From Pyrenopolyporus hunteri (lineage: Eukaryota; Ascomycota; Sordariomycetes; Xylariales; Hypoxylaceae), in NCBI GenBank assembly GCA_902806595.1, contig CADCXC010000003.1, positions 1,798,001-1,862,000 of the forward strand: DNA of 64,000 bases. Direction: 5' to 3'. How positions within the stretch are numbered: the first letter of the stretch is position 1; each line of letters begins with the position of its first letter. The position numbers were made by a program, and so were the translations under genes. Shown here piece after piece: positions 11,972 through 22,191 of the stretch. Under the pieces are notes generated by a model. It was not told the origin of the DNA and made no database searches. It saw only the letters and a program-made list of their open reading frames with translations.

Positions 11972-14392
11972 CTATTCTGCCTAACACACTGAGATACTGA
12001 TGTGCAATCGGCGGTTCCTAATCAATAGTTCCTAATCAATATTCGGTAGCGATCATGGCGATATGGTAAATGAGATATCGGCATATACATGGTTCAATGT
12101 GTCTAGGCGGGTAAGATGTCTCGACAAAACTCTAGGTCCATGAATGTTGAGTGGCACTCTCTTAAATGCTTAAGCCGTTGGCACATTATGACATAGAGGC
12201 CACCCCAGTGGACGACCGAGTAAGGCACTGCATTAGTGCCGTACTGCAGGAGGCATGAGGGTCGACAAGCTCAAAGGCCAAGAAATCGAGAGCTTCCTGG
12301 GACAACAGTGATAGACGACGAGCTGCAGTGCGGCACGACTGCACGTAAGTCTAGCTCCGCTTAGCCGCTGTCGTGACAAATCCGGCCGATTTTTCAGAAA
12401 AAAACTGCGACGATCAAAGGCCGTAACGAGGCATCTATTAGTCACGGTATGGAATACCCATCACCGGGCCTGGTTCAATGCCTGAAGCTTGGCGCCGTAG
12501 TGTGGATTCATCAGGCTCGAGAGCTGTGGTTCTGAGCATTAGCCTACAAGGAATGCCTGTACCTCCGCAATCTGGAGAAAGCTCGATTGATCACACAGAG
12601 TTTAAGTGGAGAAGAGACTGCATGAAAGACAGAAACCGGAGGGTGTCCCGGTGAAGGTGAATCAATGTTCGAGCGTGGTGGAGACAGGCCATGCGTTACC
12701 ATGCTGTCCGTCCTCGACGGGAGGGATCAGACTAGGGGTAGGTATTGACGGGCTGGGCGGTTCATCAGACGAACGGGAAGAGCCTAAGAAATGTGAAGGT
12801 CGTGTTGGGTTAAGACCTTATTTGAGGGGGTGTAATCAGAATAGCTGCTTCTAGATTTCCTTGAGGGAGATTTTCTTGTGAGTCGGTGAGCATATGTTTC
12901 GACGATCTCGAGATACCTCGTGTAATCTAGCGCGTCAATCTAGTTGTTGGTTCCGCCCAAACACAAGAAGGTTGACTTTGTTAAAAACACCGATAATTTA
13001 GAGGTGAGTGATACTACCTTAGCCACGGCCATTTAGCCAAGCCTCGTGGCATTCTTCAGATCGGAAGAATCCGGGTTCTTCACAGGGGGTGTACACAAGA
13101 CTCGTCAGCCCTGTCAGCCCCATCCTCCGGCGCAGTAGTATCGTGGTCCAATTTCGGGCTGGTGCTAGATTGGGCTTCCAGAATCTGAATTTTTAAATGA
13201 ACGGGGCACGGCCAGGGAGTTTGCTTGGGCAGCTTGGTTATGACTCGGTTAGCTCACCCTGAAGCATGCTCGGTGCGGTTGGAGCACTCTCAGGTTTAGT
13301 CTCTGTCCTACCTCTTTCTATTCCTTCCTTTTTCTTATTCCCGATCCTTATTTTGTAACGCCTTCAACCGTTGATGGATTCTAGGACTATGTATGTATGT
13401 ATGCGAAGGAATCTCTCAACCCCCAACTTTTGAGAGCGTGACAAGAGGGAGGACTCCCTCTAACTTGGGATTGCCGGGAATGCGAAATTGACTGTACGTT
13501 ATCAAATCAAATCGGAAACATTGGACGATCCCAAGCTGCAAATCCGGCTTATGCAGGGACGGGGAGATAGAGCCTCATTGGGTGTGTGTCGGGTGAGCTG
13601 CAAGAATCGGGACTGCGGGATTGACGGACATGCAACAAACAAGGATTATGGGAATCCGATCATCACCCCCAAACTTTTTTTTCTGTTCGGAGTCCGTGTT
13701 GCAAAATGTCATGAAAAGTTCTCGACTGTCGCCATCGATGTTAGAGCATGTTTCGTGGGAAAACCTGGAACTGTCAGATCCAGCCACGGCGTATGGAGCA
13801 GACAGACACATCACGTTCAAGTCAAGCCATCGTAATCACCCCCGTATGGCGCTTATTTGGTTGACCGTGCCGTGATCTGGGCATGTGAAGGAAGCGGATG
13901 ACAAGCGTCAGCTTCAAGAAAGAAGAGAAGAAAAAGGGAAGAAAAGGTCCACTAGGGAAATACCCTCTACCTAGTACAAGGTTGGTAGGTAAAGTACCTC
14001 CGATACCCGGCATACATTGACACCCACCGTACCTACCTTGTGACAATTGGGTTTTCCGAGGCCAATTGCGAACTGCAATGGTTTCCCTGTTTGGCTATCG
14101 CGTTCCTTTAGTGCGCCGGGTCGTATATAAGTGTACCTATTTTAAACGTGGGTGTCCTAACCTTACGTATGTACTATATGGCATCGCGACTCCCACATAC
14201 GAGATATGTATAGATCCTTGGTAAGTACTCGCGGTACTCTTACATACCCAGGTACATCATAACTAATACAATACACCTGCGTACACATACACCACCTTGG
14301 TAGCCGTCTCTTACATATACCTACATGCGTTCGCGGATACTTGTATAATACAATACATAATACATAATACATAACCTATGGACCTACATACA

Positions 14393-14423
14393 TACCTAGG
14401 TAGGTAGGTAGGTACCTACCTAG
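14393..14423. repeat. Palindromic TAGG/CCTA block
   Basis: ACCTAGG is followed by several TAGG units and then TACCTACCTAG, giving a nearly perfect self-complementary stretch. It is the longest member of the dispersed motif family in this window and lies about 500 bases upstream of the malic enzyme open frame. Confidence 0.7.
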
Positions 14424-14925
14424 ATCAGGTCAGTCAGGTAAGGCGGGCGAGTCGTTTCTTCACCGGGTCCCCAACAAAATTTTTCCCTTCTATCATCATT
14501 CCCGTAGAAAGCAGGAAAAGAAAGATGGATATCTGGCGTGTTCGATCTCGACTTGGAATTCTTCACTTGCAATCCTCCATCTACTGCATGGTATGCCGTA
14601 TTCCTTAGGCTTTCTATTTTCTCCGCTCCATCGCCATTAATAGTCGTTCTGGCTTCTCCAGTCTTTAACCAGTTGCCAGTTTCGGACTGTTACTTAATTG
14701 ATTTGCATACATTTTACTTTACCAACATAAACATAGACACTTTTACACACAAGTTCTCCATTCTCCATTGGATCATTGGAGGGAGCATCAGCCAATCTCG
14801 GTACGGCCGTGCTTCGTTGGTACATTACCCTTTTTCACCATTTCCTCTCCTCTCATTCGCTCCGCGACTTGCCGGCTAACCAGCCGCGCCCCCTTAACCA
14901 ATTCCCCCTGGGCTATTAACAACTA

Positions 14926-17787
14926 ATGCTACAGCGATCTGGGCTTAGTGTTCAACCCCCTATGAAACCCCAACGAAACCGTGGCTCGCCCTTGTCACAG
15001 CTTGCGCGCCTCCGTATTAGCAGCCTGACGGCGAGATATGGAGGTCTGAGGACGAGGGCGTCTAGAGCCGGGATCCTTAGGGGCCTTGATCCGCCGAGAG
15101 CTAGTTCTCCTTTGCCATTATTAAGAAGCTCGTCCGCGCCTGCGCCTGCGCGTGGTCTCGATCTTGCTCTCGTCGACCATCTCGTGCTCGGGCGGACTTT
15201 GATTAAACATAATAACGGCAATTGTACCAAAGATTACGCATCTTCCCCGTATTGCCCATATTCCACCTATCCCACATATTCCACACTTTCTACGTATTCC
15301 ACATATTGCACGAATACGCCCCGGGACAGTAATCAGCAGACACACCACCTTTACCCATCCGAACCTAGTTCCTTGCATTCCGGACTTTTCTCTTGCACTA
15401 CTGGTAGTGACGTCCGAACAGGGGAACCGTCCTTAACACCTGCTGCTCCGTCCACGTCGTCTTCACCCAGTTCTGGTAGCGTCAGCTGGTTCGGACTGTC
15501 CCCTATTAGCCCTGCTGTTCCATCTTACCCCATCAACTCAACATCCAACCGTTGTTTTTTAATCCCTGCGCACCGCCCTTCACCGCGACGTCCAATGGCG
15601 TTTAGCACTTATAGCACCGCCAGTTCAGATATATCAACGCCTCGCTCAGCTTCTCCTTCTTCCGTCTCCATCGCCTCTGCGCGTTCCTCTCATACTTCCG
15701 TCTCCAGCAAACGCCTATCCCTATCTTTACAGCGGAGGCAGTCTGCGCTTAACCCAATGTCCTCGGTTGACCTCGCTGCTATTGAAGAACAGATGAAAAT
15801 GGCTGCCCTAGACGGCCTCCGCGGTTACGCACAGAACCACTACGGCGAGGTTCAGCAATACAGGACCACAGACTATGTCCCGCAGTCCGCCGCCGGTGGC
15901 TACCAAGTGCTCCGAGAACCTCTGTGGAACAAAGGTACTATTTTTTATTATACTTTATTACTTTTTAGCTGAGGCTTCTTGGCGAACCTCTTCTCAAATA
16001 TGTCCTCGCCTACTAACACCCAAGCCGCTTAGGCCTCTCTTTCACTCCGGATGAGCGCGTCTCTAAGAACCTAACGGGGTTAATACCCCACGCTATGGAA
16101 AGCGTTGAAACCCAAGTAGCCAGGTGCATGAAGGTGATCAACTCTAGGCAGACCAATATCGACAAGTATCTGTACTTGTCGTCGCTCAAGGACCAGAACA
16201 TAGACCTCTTCTATAGAGTGCTCATCGACAATGTCCGCGAGTTGATGCCGTTGGTCTATACTCCGACCATCGGCGATGTGTGTTTGCAGTACTCAACTCT
16301 CTACACCCGCCCGGAGGCGTTGTACATTTCCATTAAGCAGCGCCGGTCAATCAGGACCATCCTGCGTAACTGGCCCTATCCGGACCCCGAAATCTGCGTG
16401 GTGACGGACGGATCCCGTATTCTGGGGTTGGGTGATCTGGGGATGAACGGTGTGGGGATCTCCGTAAGTGTCTTCGAGCTTGGCTTACATTAGCGCCCTG
16501 TGACGCATGTGGCTGATAACCATCTAGATCGGCAAACTATCCCTCTACACTGGTGCTGCCGGTATCCACCCCGGCAAGACGCTCCCCATCGTACTGGATT
16601 CCGGTACCAACAACGAGTCTAACTTGAAGGACCCCTTGTACCTGGGCCTCCGTGCAAGGCGTCCTTCTCCGGCCGTAGCCCAAGAGTTCATGGATGAATT
16701 CATGGAGGCCGCCGCCGATGTCTTCCCGAACATGGTCGTCCAGTTCGAAGACTTCGAAACTGAGAAGGCATTTTCCTACTTGGCCCGTTACCGGAACAAG
16801 TACAAGTGCTTCAACGACGATATCCAGGGTACTGGTGCCGTCGTGTTGGCGGGGTAAGGAATTTGAATCCTAAGCTTGCGTTATATTGAAAATTGCTCAC
16901 ATTTTCTTAGTTATATTGGTGCTGTGAACCTATCTGGCGTTCCTATAGAAGAGCAACGCTTAGTGTTCATGGGTGCTGGCTCCGCTGGTGTAGGTGTTGC
17001 GAAGCAGATGGTCGAGTATTATACTCGCCGCGGCCTCTCAGAACAGGCTGCTAAGGAGAAGTTTTGGCTTGTTGACACCAAGGGTCTCGTGACCGCGGAC
17101 CGAGGTGACAAGTTAGCTGAGCACAAGAAGTACTTCGCCCGCTCGGATAACAACGGCCACCAGTTCCGCACTCTCGAGGAAGTTATCGAGTACGTGCGTC
17201 CGTCCGCCCTCGTAGGTTTGACGGCGACCTTCGGAGTCTTCACCGAGTCCGTCGTTCGTGCTCTCAAGGCCTCGGTCGACTCTGGCGGCTCTGGACGACG
17301 ACCCATCTTATTCCCTCTTAGCAACCCTCTAACCAAGGCCGAGTGCACATTCGAGCAAGCCGTCCAATGGACTGACGGAACTGTTATCTTTGCATCCGGT
17401 TCCCCCTTCTCACCGTTCGCCGTCAAGGTTGGTGACCACGCGGTGACCTACTGGCCGAACCAGGGCAACAACGTCTATGTCTTCCCCGGTCTAGGCCTAG
17501 GCGCTATCCTCTCTAAAGCAACTAAGATCACTGATGAGATGGTATACATTGCTGCCTCCTCATTGGCCGAATCCTTGAACGCGGAGGAGGTCCACAAGGG
17601 CCTGATATATCCTCACATCGAGCGTGTCCGAGACGCCAGTGTCGTCGTTGCTCGAGAAGTGATGAAGGCTGCTCGCAGGGAAGGCGTCAGTGCCCTGCCC
17701 GAAGAGCAGTGGATTGAGTGGGAGGAGTGGGGCGATGTCGCCTTGACGAGGTTCATCAAAGACAGGATCTACGACCCTCTTAAGTAG
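14926..17787 (+). CDS. Malic enzyme (oxaloacetate-decarboxylating malate dehydrogenase)
   Basis: Exons 14926-15934, 16033-16463, 16528-16853 and 16911-17787 join in phase across introns of 98, 64 and 57 nt. The enzyme converts malate to pyruvate and CO2 with NAD(P) reduction. Visible signatures are VYTPTIGDVC in the N-terminal malic domain, the RILGLGDLGMNG segment, the conserved FNDDIQGTGAV, the dinucleotide-binding GAGSAGVGVA, and the C-terminal LSNPL. The catalytic core from about residue 290 to the stop is unambiguous. The full frame from 14926 encodes 880 residues, about 300 more than usual. The first 60 residues are Arg-rich with few acids, like a mitochondrial presequence, but they are followed by about 200 low-complexity Ser/Thr/Pro/Tyr residues. 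The true start may instead be ATG 15595 or 15757, or an unrecognised intron may remove the odd stretch. Cofactor preference (NAD or NADP) is not decided from sequence. Confidence 0.92.
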
Positions 17788-18925
17788 AAAGGAATATTAC
17801 ATGACGGGCAACGATATGCATAAGATCATGGTCGGCGTTATTGGTTTCTTTTCCTCCTCGGACCTGGCACGGTGATCAGACTTCGCCTCTGCCAGGCTAT
17901 ATTTCGAAGATATCCCAGGGATTTGTTTAGGGCATCGCACTAAAAAGGATGTCGTGTCGGCGGAACATGGACTCAAAATGCAAATAGAGTCGTACTCTAG
18001 ACATGATATAGGGTCTCATACATAGATGGATGATAGAGTAAATCACATTCTTGTTCTATTTTCAAATCAAGCTGCTCTACTGCTCGCCATTATAAGCGCT
18101 TAGTCTTTAAGCCGCAAGTCGCCCACCACGGCTATCATTGAATGTTACGTAGTGCATCGACAAATTCTATTACGAACACAAGGTAGCGTGTCGGCCTGAC
18201 TACGGACGCACCCAGTCCATGGAGCTAGGAAAAGGGCTGGAGACTGGGTAACAGTATCTACTCCTAGGTGGTATGTAACGACGCGATCTCAGTATAGACG
18301 GGATCTCAAGACCATGTTAACTCGAGCTAAAGCCATATAGTTCGTAATAAGACAATAGTCTTTCACATACGACCATAGGATCCAGAGAACTCGGGGTCCC
18401 GTCCGCTCCCCCATAGATAAGCTGGATACCGCCAGACCAGTAGTCGGGTCGGTGACGACCGGCGAATCCCTGGTGTTGTATGTTTTTCTTTTTTTTTCTT
18501 TTCTTCTTTCTTCGTATTTCTATAATTTTCCCTGTACGGAATTGACTGTTAATGAATCAAATGAGATCTTTTCAACTTCCCTGGAGCCCGGGGTAGATGG
18601 CGGGGTGGGTAGGTAGGTAGGTGCTTAATGCTTAGGTATGGAGGGATTCCACTGAATGAAGGACTTACAATTAAACACAAGCAACTAGCTACCTACTATA
18701 CGCTCGAAAATGGTGACGGGTATTATATACGTGCCTCCTCTATGAGATGAAGAGACTGAAATTCTCTATACTCTCTACCATATGTTATCCCTAATCATAG
18801 CCCTCAGCTCAATTTGTGATACACCCACGAACCCCTTCCTTTACCATATGTATTATGTATTGAGACACTTCGAAGAGCTAAACGTAGAGAGGATAACTAA
18901 TATATTTATATTTAGCTCTATCAGA
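17788..18925. other. 3' region of malic enzyme and flank of the transposable element
   Basis: No gene is supported. The stretch contains a T/CT-rich run at about 18481-18525 and a GGTAGGTAGG block at 18607-18622. It becomes AT-rich near 18780-18925, just before the inverted-repeat element starts. Confidence 0.5.
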
Positions 18926-18927
18926 TA

Positions 18928-19107
18928 AGTCAACCCACCGTTACTCGCACCACCCTAGTAGGGACCACGCGTTTCCCATACAAAATCGCCAATTTCGCAT
19001 ATTCGTAATTAATTAGAAAAAATAGATATAAATAAACGATTTTCAAATTAATAATCTATAATATATCGAAATAACGTATAAAAATTTTCATAAAATTATA
19101 AAATTAT
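18928..19107 (+). repeat. Left terminal inverted repeat of the element
   Basis: A 180-bp arm that matches the reverse complement of 20989-21168. The outer third is mixed in composition (CACCACCCTAGTAGGG); the inner two thirds are strongly AT-rich. The pairing stops at the inner base 19107, where the left side continues GCCCGAGG and the right side does not. Confidence 0.88.
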
Positions 19108-19194
19108 GCCCGAGGTTTCCTCGGGATATTGTCTCGATTTTTTTTCCCAGCAAAAAAAAATTTAATTACGTAAAAATTCACGAGCCACATTTCT

Positions 19195-19250
19195 CACGCC
19201 ACACCAGCCACACACCACACCACACCACACCACGCCACGCCAACTAGCCA
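19195..19250 (+). repeat. CACAC/CACGCC simple-repeat tract inside the element
   Basis: A run of CACAC and CACGCC units lies just inside the left arm. It has no coding potential and is part of the repeat-filled interior of the element. Confidence 0.6.
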
Positions 19251-19379
19251 CGCGCACGCCCCGCGCAACGCTCCGTGCCACGCTTTTACCTAATCAATTG
19301 AGCCGCTCAATTGAGCCGCCATATATATCGCGACTACCACACTTGAAGTTATTCGCATTCTAATGGACGATTCTATTAA

Positions 19380-19590
19380 TTGAATTGATCTAATTGAATT
19401 GATCTAATTGAATTGATTTAATTGAATTGATCTAGTTGAATTGATCTAGTTGAATTGATCTAGTTGAATTGATCTAGTTGAATTGATCTAGTTGAATTGA
19501 TTTAGTTGAATTGATCTAGTTGAATTGATTTAGTTGAATTGATCTAGTTGAATTGATCTAGTTGAATTGATCTAGTTGAATTGATTTAAT
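19380..19590 (+). repeat. 14-bp tandem array (about 15 copies)
   Basis: The unit TTGAATTGATCTAG, with variants ending AAT or having GATTTAG, repeats head to tail about 15 times. It lies inside the inverted-repeat element. Because 14 is not a multiple of three, the array is unlikely to encode a repeat protein. Confidence 0.85.
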
Positions 19591-19714
19591 TGTAGGTATG
19601 GATTTAATTCTAATTCAACGTATGATTCGAATTGAATGAATCGAATTGAATGAATCGAATTGAATGGATCTAATTCTAATTCAACGTATGATTCTATTTG
19701 AAAGATTCGAATTG

Positions 19715-19842
19715 TATGGATCTAATTGTAGGTATGGATCTAATTGTAGGTATGGATCTAATTGTAGGTATGGATCTAATTGTAGGTATGGATCTAATTG
19801 TAGGTATGGATCTAATTGTAGGTATGGATCTAATTGTATGGA
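19715..19842 (+). repeat. 18-bp tandem array (about 7 copies)
   Basis: The unit TGTAGGTATGGATCTAAT repeats about seven times with almost no divergence. The 18-bp period keeps frames open on both strands, producing spurious repetitive peptides; I do not read it as a gene. It is preceded by irregular GAATTGAATGAATC units. Confidence 0.85.
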
Positions 19843-19949
19843 TTTGATTATATAGATCTAATTCTAATTCGACGTATCCTTCGTGGCACCTTTCGAAGAA
19901 TCTATCGAATTGTATATTCAAAGCTACCTAGGTATAAAAGGGTCATACG

Positions 19950-20344
19950 GGTGGTCACTCGCGACGGCTCTTTCGAAAGATTCTTAGAAAGGTAGTAGGG
20001 GTGGCCTCTCGCGACGGCTTCATCGAAAGGTGGTATGGGTGGCCTCTCGCGACGGCTTCATCGAAAGGTGGTATGGGGTGGTCACTCGCGACGGCTCTTT
20101 CGAAAGATTCTTAGAAAGGTAGTAGGGGTGGCCTCTCGCGACGGCTTCATCGAAAGGTGGTATGGGTGGCCTCTCGCGACGGCTTCATCGAAAGGTGGTA
20201 TGGGGTGGTCACTCGCGACGGCTCTTTCGAAAGATTCTTAGAAAGGTAGTAGGGGTGGCCTCTCGCGACGGCTTCATCGAAATGTGGTATGGGGTGGTTT
20301 CTCGCGACGGCTCTTCGAAAGGTGGCACGGGTGGTCTTTCGCAA
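19950..20344 (+). repeat. 127-bp higher-order tandem repeat
   Basis: The string GGTGGTCACTCGCGACGGCT starts at 19950, 20077 and 20204, giving an exact 127-bp period. Each 127-bp unit itself contains about three diverged 40-bp subunits built around TCTCGCGACGGCTTCATCGA. The last copy is truncated and diverged. This is a satellite-like, two-level array inside the transposable element. Frames through it give Arg-rich repetitive peptides on both strands that I consider non-coding. Confidence 0.85.
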
Positions 20345-20365
20345 AAGCTAAGGGGTGCCACGAAA

Positions 20366-20456
20366 GGTGTATTAGAAGTAGTATTAGAAGCTGTATTAGA
20401 AGCTGTATTAGAAGCTGTATTAGAAGCTGTATTAGAAGTTGTATTAAAAGGTGTAT
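20366..20456 (+). repeat. 12-bp tandem array (about 7 copies)
   Basis: The unit AGAAGCTGTATT, with AGTA/AGTT variants at the ends, repeats about seven times directly after the 127-bp array. It is the fourth tandem family within the element. Confidence 0.8.
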
Positions 20457-20532
20457 GACTATAGAAATAGTCGTAAAATTCGAAGAAAACCGAGGGCTAT
20501 TGTGTCACCCCACGGGGGTGACCTCCAGTTTA

Positions 20533-20985
20533 TAGGGTAAAAAATAAAGAAATAATTGCGTTAACATTTTTCCATATAAAATACTAGTAAAACTGTTAAC
20601 GTTTATAATTCTACGAATATTACGTAATGATTTTTATTTTTATTTTTATATGTATATATAAAAAAACATATATATAAATACGTTAAAATAATATAAATAT
20701 TACTTTTTTTAAATTAAATATAAAATAAAATATAAAAATATTTTTTAAAAAAATTAAAATTTAATATAAAAAAATAAAAAAATTAAAGATATTTTTATAA
20801 TTAATTTAAATAAAATATTATTATTTATTTTTTAAACGTTATATATATTTATATTTTAATATATAAATATAAAATTAAAATTAAAAATTATTACGTAATA
20901 TTCGTAGAATTATAAACGTTAACAGTTTTACTAGTATTTTATATGGAAAAATGTTAACGCAATTATTTCTTTATTTTTTACCCTA
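20533..20985. mobile_element. Nested AT-rich inverted-repeat element (MITE-like)
   Basis: The arms at 20531-20628 and 20890-20987 are exact reverse complements by eye (98 bases including the flanking TA). With a TA duplication the element runs TAGGGTAAAA...TTTTACCCTA and is about 453 bp. The central 260 bases consist almost only of A and T. No frame of note exists. It sits against the inner end of the right arm of the larger element, so it inserted into that element. The same TA preference suggests the same or a related transposase family. Classification as a MITE is inferred from structure. Confidence 0.82.
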
Positions 20986-20988
20986 TAA

Positions 20989-21168
20989 ATAATTTTATAA
21001 TTTTATGAAAATTTTTATACGTTATTTCGATATATTATAGATTATTAATTTGAAAATCGTTTATTTATATCTATTTTTTCTAATTAATTACGAATATGCG
21101 AAATTGGCGATTTTGTATGGGAAACGCGTGGTCCCTACTAGGGTGGTGCGAGTAACGGTGGGTTGACT
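20989..21168 (-). repeat. Right terminal inverted repeat of the element
   Basis: This 180-bp arm is the reverse complement of 18928-19107 with no mismatch found by eye. It ends GGTGGGTTGACT followed by the TA of the target duplication. Its inner edge lies immediately beside the nested element. Confidence 0.88.
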
Positions 21169-21170
21169 TA

Positions 21171-21555
21171 CCTATGGGAAATAACGCTTATTAACCCCCT
21201 AACTTTCAGGTCAGCATCGACTAACGTTACACACGCGTTTAATCCCCTATTATAAACATGCGTCACCGCTAGAGCTAATAGACTAGGTCATGACGCGGCA
21301 GTACCTAAGTAAGATCTATATATCGTAGAAACGAGGTAGCTAATTTATAGGTAGCCTTAGAGGTATTCGCAGAGCACGTCAGAAGAGCGTACAGAATGGG
21401 GGCAAATCCTAACCCTAACCTCAACCCTGACCCTATGCTCCCTACGTTCTGTTTACAAGCCCTTGAGATCCGAAACTTTCATCTCTCCTAGCCGAGAGAC
21501 TCATCCTAGTTTTATTCATGAATGTTTTGCCTCATGTGTTTAGAGTCCTATTCAT
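21171..21555. other. Short intergenic stretch with telomere-like repeats
   Basis: No gene is supported. At about 21405-21436 there is a run of CCTAACCCTAACC followed by degenerate CAACCCTGACCCT units, resembling the fungal telomere repeat CCCTAA. It is too short to be a chromosome end and lies between the transposable element and the 21556-22191 open frame. Confidence 0.45.
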
Positions 21556-22191
21556 TCATAGAAGTTGGGATGTATTAGCATCCGATGTAGGCAAAAGTGT
21601 ATCTTTCGACCCATCTTCCTCATCTCCATTGAAATTGATCCATTCGTCCCACGGAATATCATCAGCCTCTTCCGATAGTCTATTCTGATTGCCTGAAGAG
21701 GTCAGTTGCGACGATGGTTGAGCTGGTTTTTGCTGCACTGGAACTGGTCGAGTATGATGGGACTGTCTAAGCTGACTAGGTCCATGGGGAAGAAACGGGT
21801 GTATTTTGCTACCCGGGCCGGCAGTATGCTTCGGGGGTTGAAACAATGTCTTTTCGCTGTAGCCATTTCGTACGCTGTGCTGTTGGGGTTGGATGCTTCC
21901 AATATGGCGACTGTACTCCCGACCAGAGTATGGTATAGGGAGGCCTTGTTGGCCCAGCTCATGTGGAGCCACCTTCAACGAAGCCAGGCCGCCCGGTACA
22001 TAACCTATACCTGGATGTAATCGGCCGTCATTGGGCCCGGGAATGGGGTATGAAGTCATTAACGCCCCTTTGAACGCTCTAGCAGGCGACCGGTATGTAG
22101 TTTGGTTAGAGGCTCCTGTTGCTACATTGATTCGTAGCGCCGAGATCCTGTTTACCCGATCCTTGAGATCAATAGGACGCTGTCCGGACAT
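21556..22191 (-). CDS. Hypothetical Pro/Gln-rich protein (211 residues)
   Basis: A single open frame from the ATG at 22191 to the stop at 21556. I do not recognise a family. The N-terminal third is basic (DLKDRVNRISALRINV), the middle is Pro/Gln/His/Gly-rich and probably disordered, and the C-terminus has an acidic aromatic patch (DDIPWDEWINFNGDEEDG) that resembles transactivation or protein-binding segments. There is no signal peptide or membrane helix. It lies 390 bases from the transposable element and has no neighbour suggesting a role. An overlapping shorter frame on the other strand is likely a shadow. It could be a lineage-specific gene or a chance frame; length and composition slightly favour a real gene. 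Confidence 0.45.
   Translation of the reverse strand: MSGQRPIDLKDRVNRISALRINVATGASNQTTYRSPARAFKGALMTSYPIPGPNDGRLHPGIGYVPGGLASLKVAPHELGQQGLPIPYSGREYSRHIGSIQPQQHSVRNGYSEKTLFQPPKHTAGPGSKIHPFLPHGPSQLRQSHHTRPVPVQQKPAQPSSQLTSSGNQNRLSEEADDIPWDEWINFNGDEEDGSKDTLLPTSDANTSQLL

Larger units (their letters stand above)
10884..14925. other. Gene-poor region of about 4 kb
   Basis: No exon with a recognisable domain is found. Small open frames near 11561, 12233, 12606, 13488 and 13575 overlap one another on opposite strands. The right part holds GTAT/TATG microsatellites, an ATAATAC repeat near 14350-14372 and a long TAGG palindromic block at 14393-14423. The last few hundred bases are pyrimidine-rich and probably include the promoter and leader of the malic enzyme gene. 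Confidence 0.5.
18928..21168. mobile_element. Non-autonomous DNA transposon with perfect 180-bp terminal inverted repeats
   Basis: The sequence at 18928-19107 is the exact reverse complement, by eye, of 20989-21168. Both ends begin AGTCAACCCACCG and are flanked outside by the dinucleotide TA (18926-18927 and 21169-21170), which fits a TA target-site duplication as in Tc1/mariner-pogo-like elements. The 2241-bp unit contains no transposase-like frame; its interior is filled by short tandem arrays and by a second nested element at 20533-20985. It is therefore most likely non-autonomous and mobilised in trans. Arm identity and absence of C-to-T decay suggest recent insertion or exchange between arms. 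The superfamily is inferred only from the TA duplication; no related transposase is in the window. Confidence 0.85.

Noticed and set aside
19664..19921. Frames encoding six-residue repeats on both strands
   Set aside because: The 18-bp unit keeps all frames open; there is no start context or non-repeat coding sequence.
20035..20535. Arg-rich repetitive frames in the transposable element
   Set aside because: They arise from the 127-bp and 12-bp arrays, occur on both strands, and show no domain.
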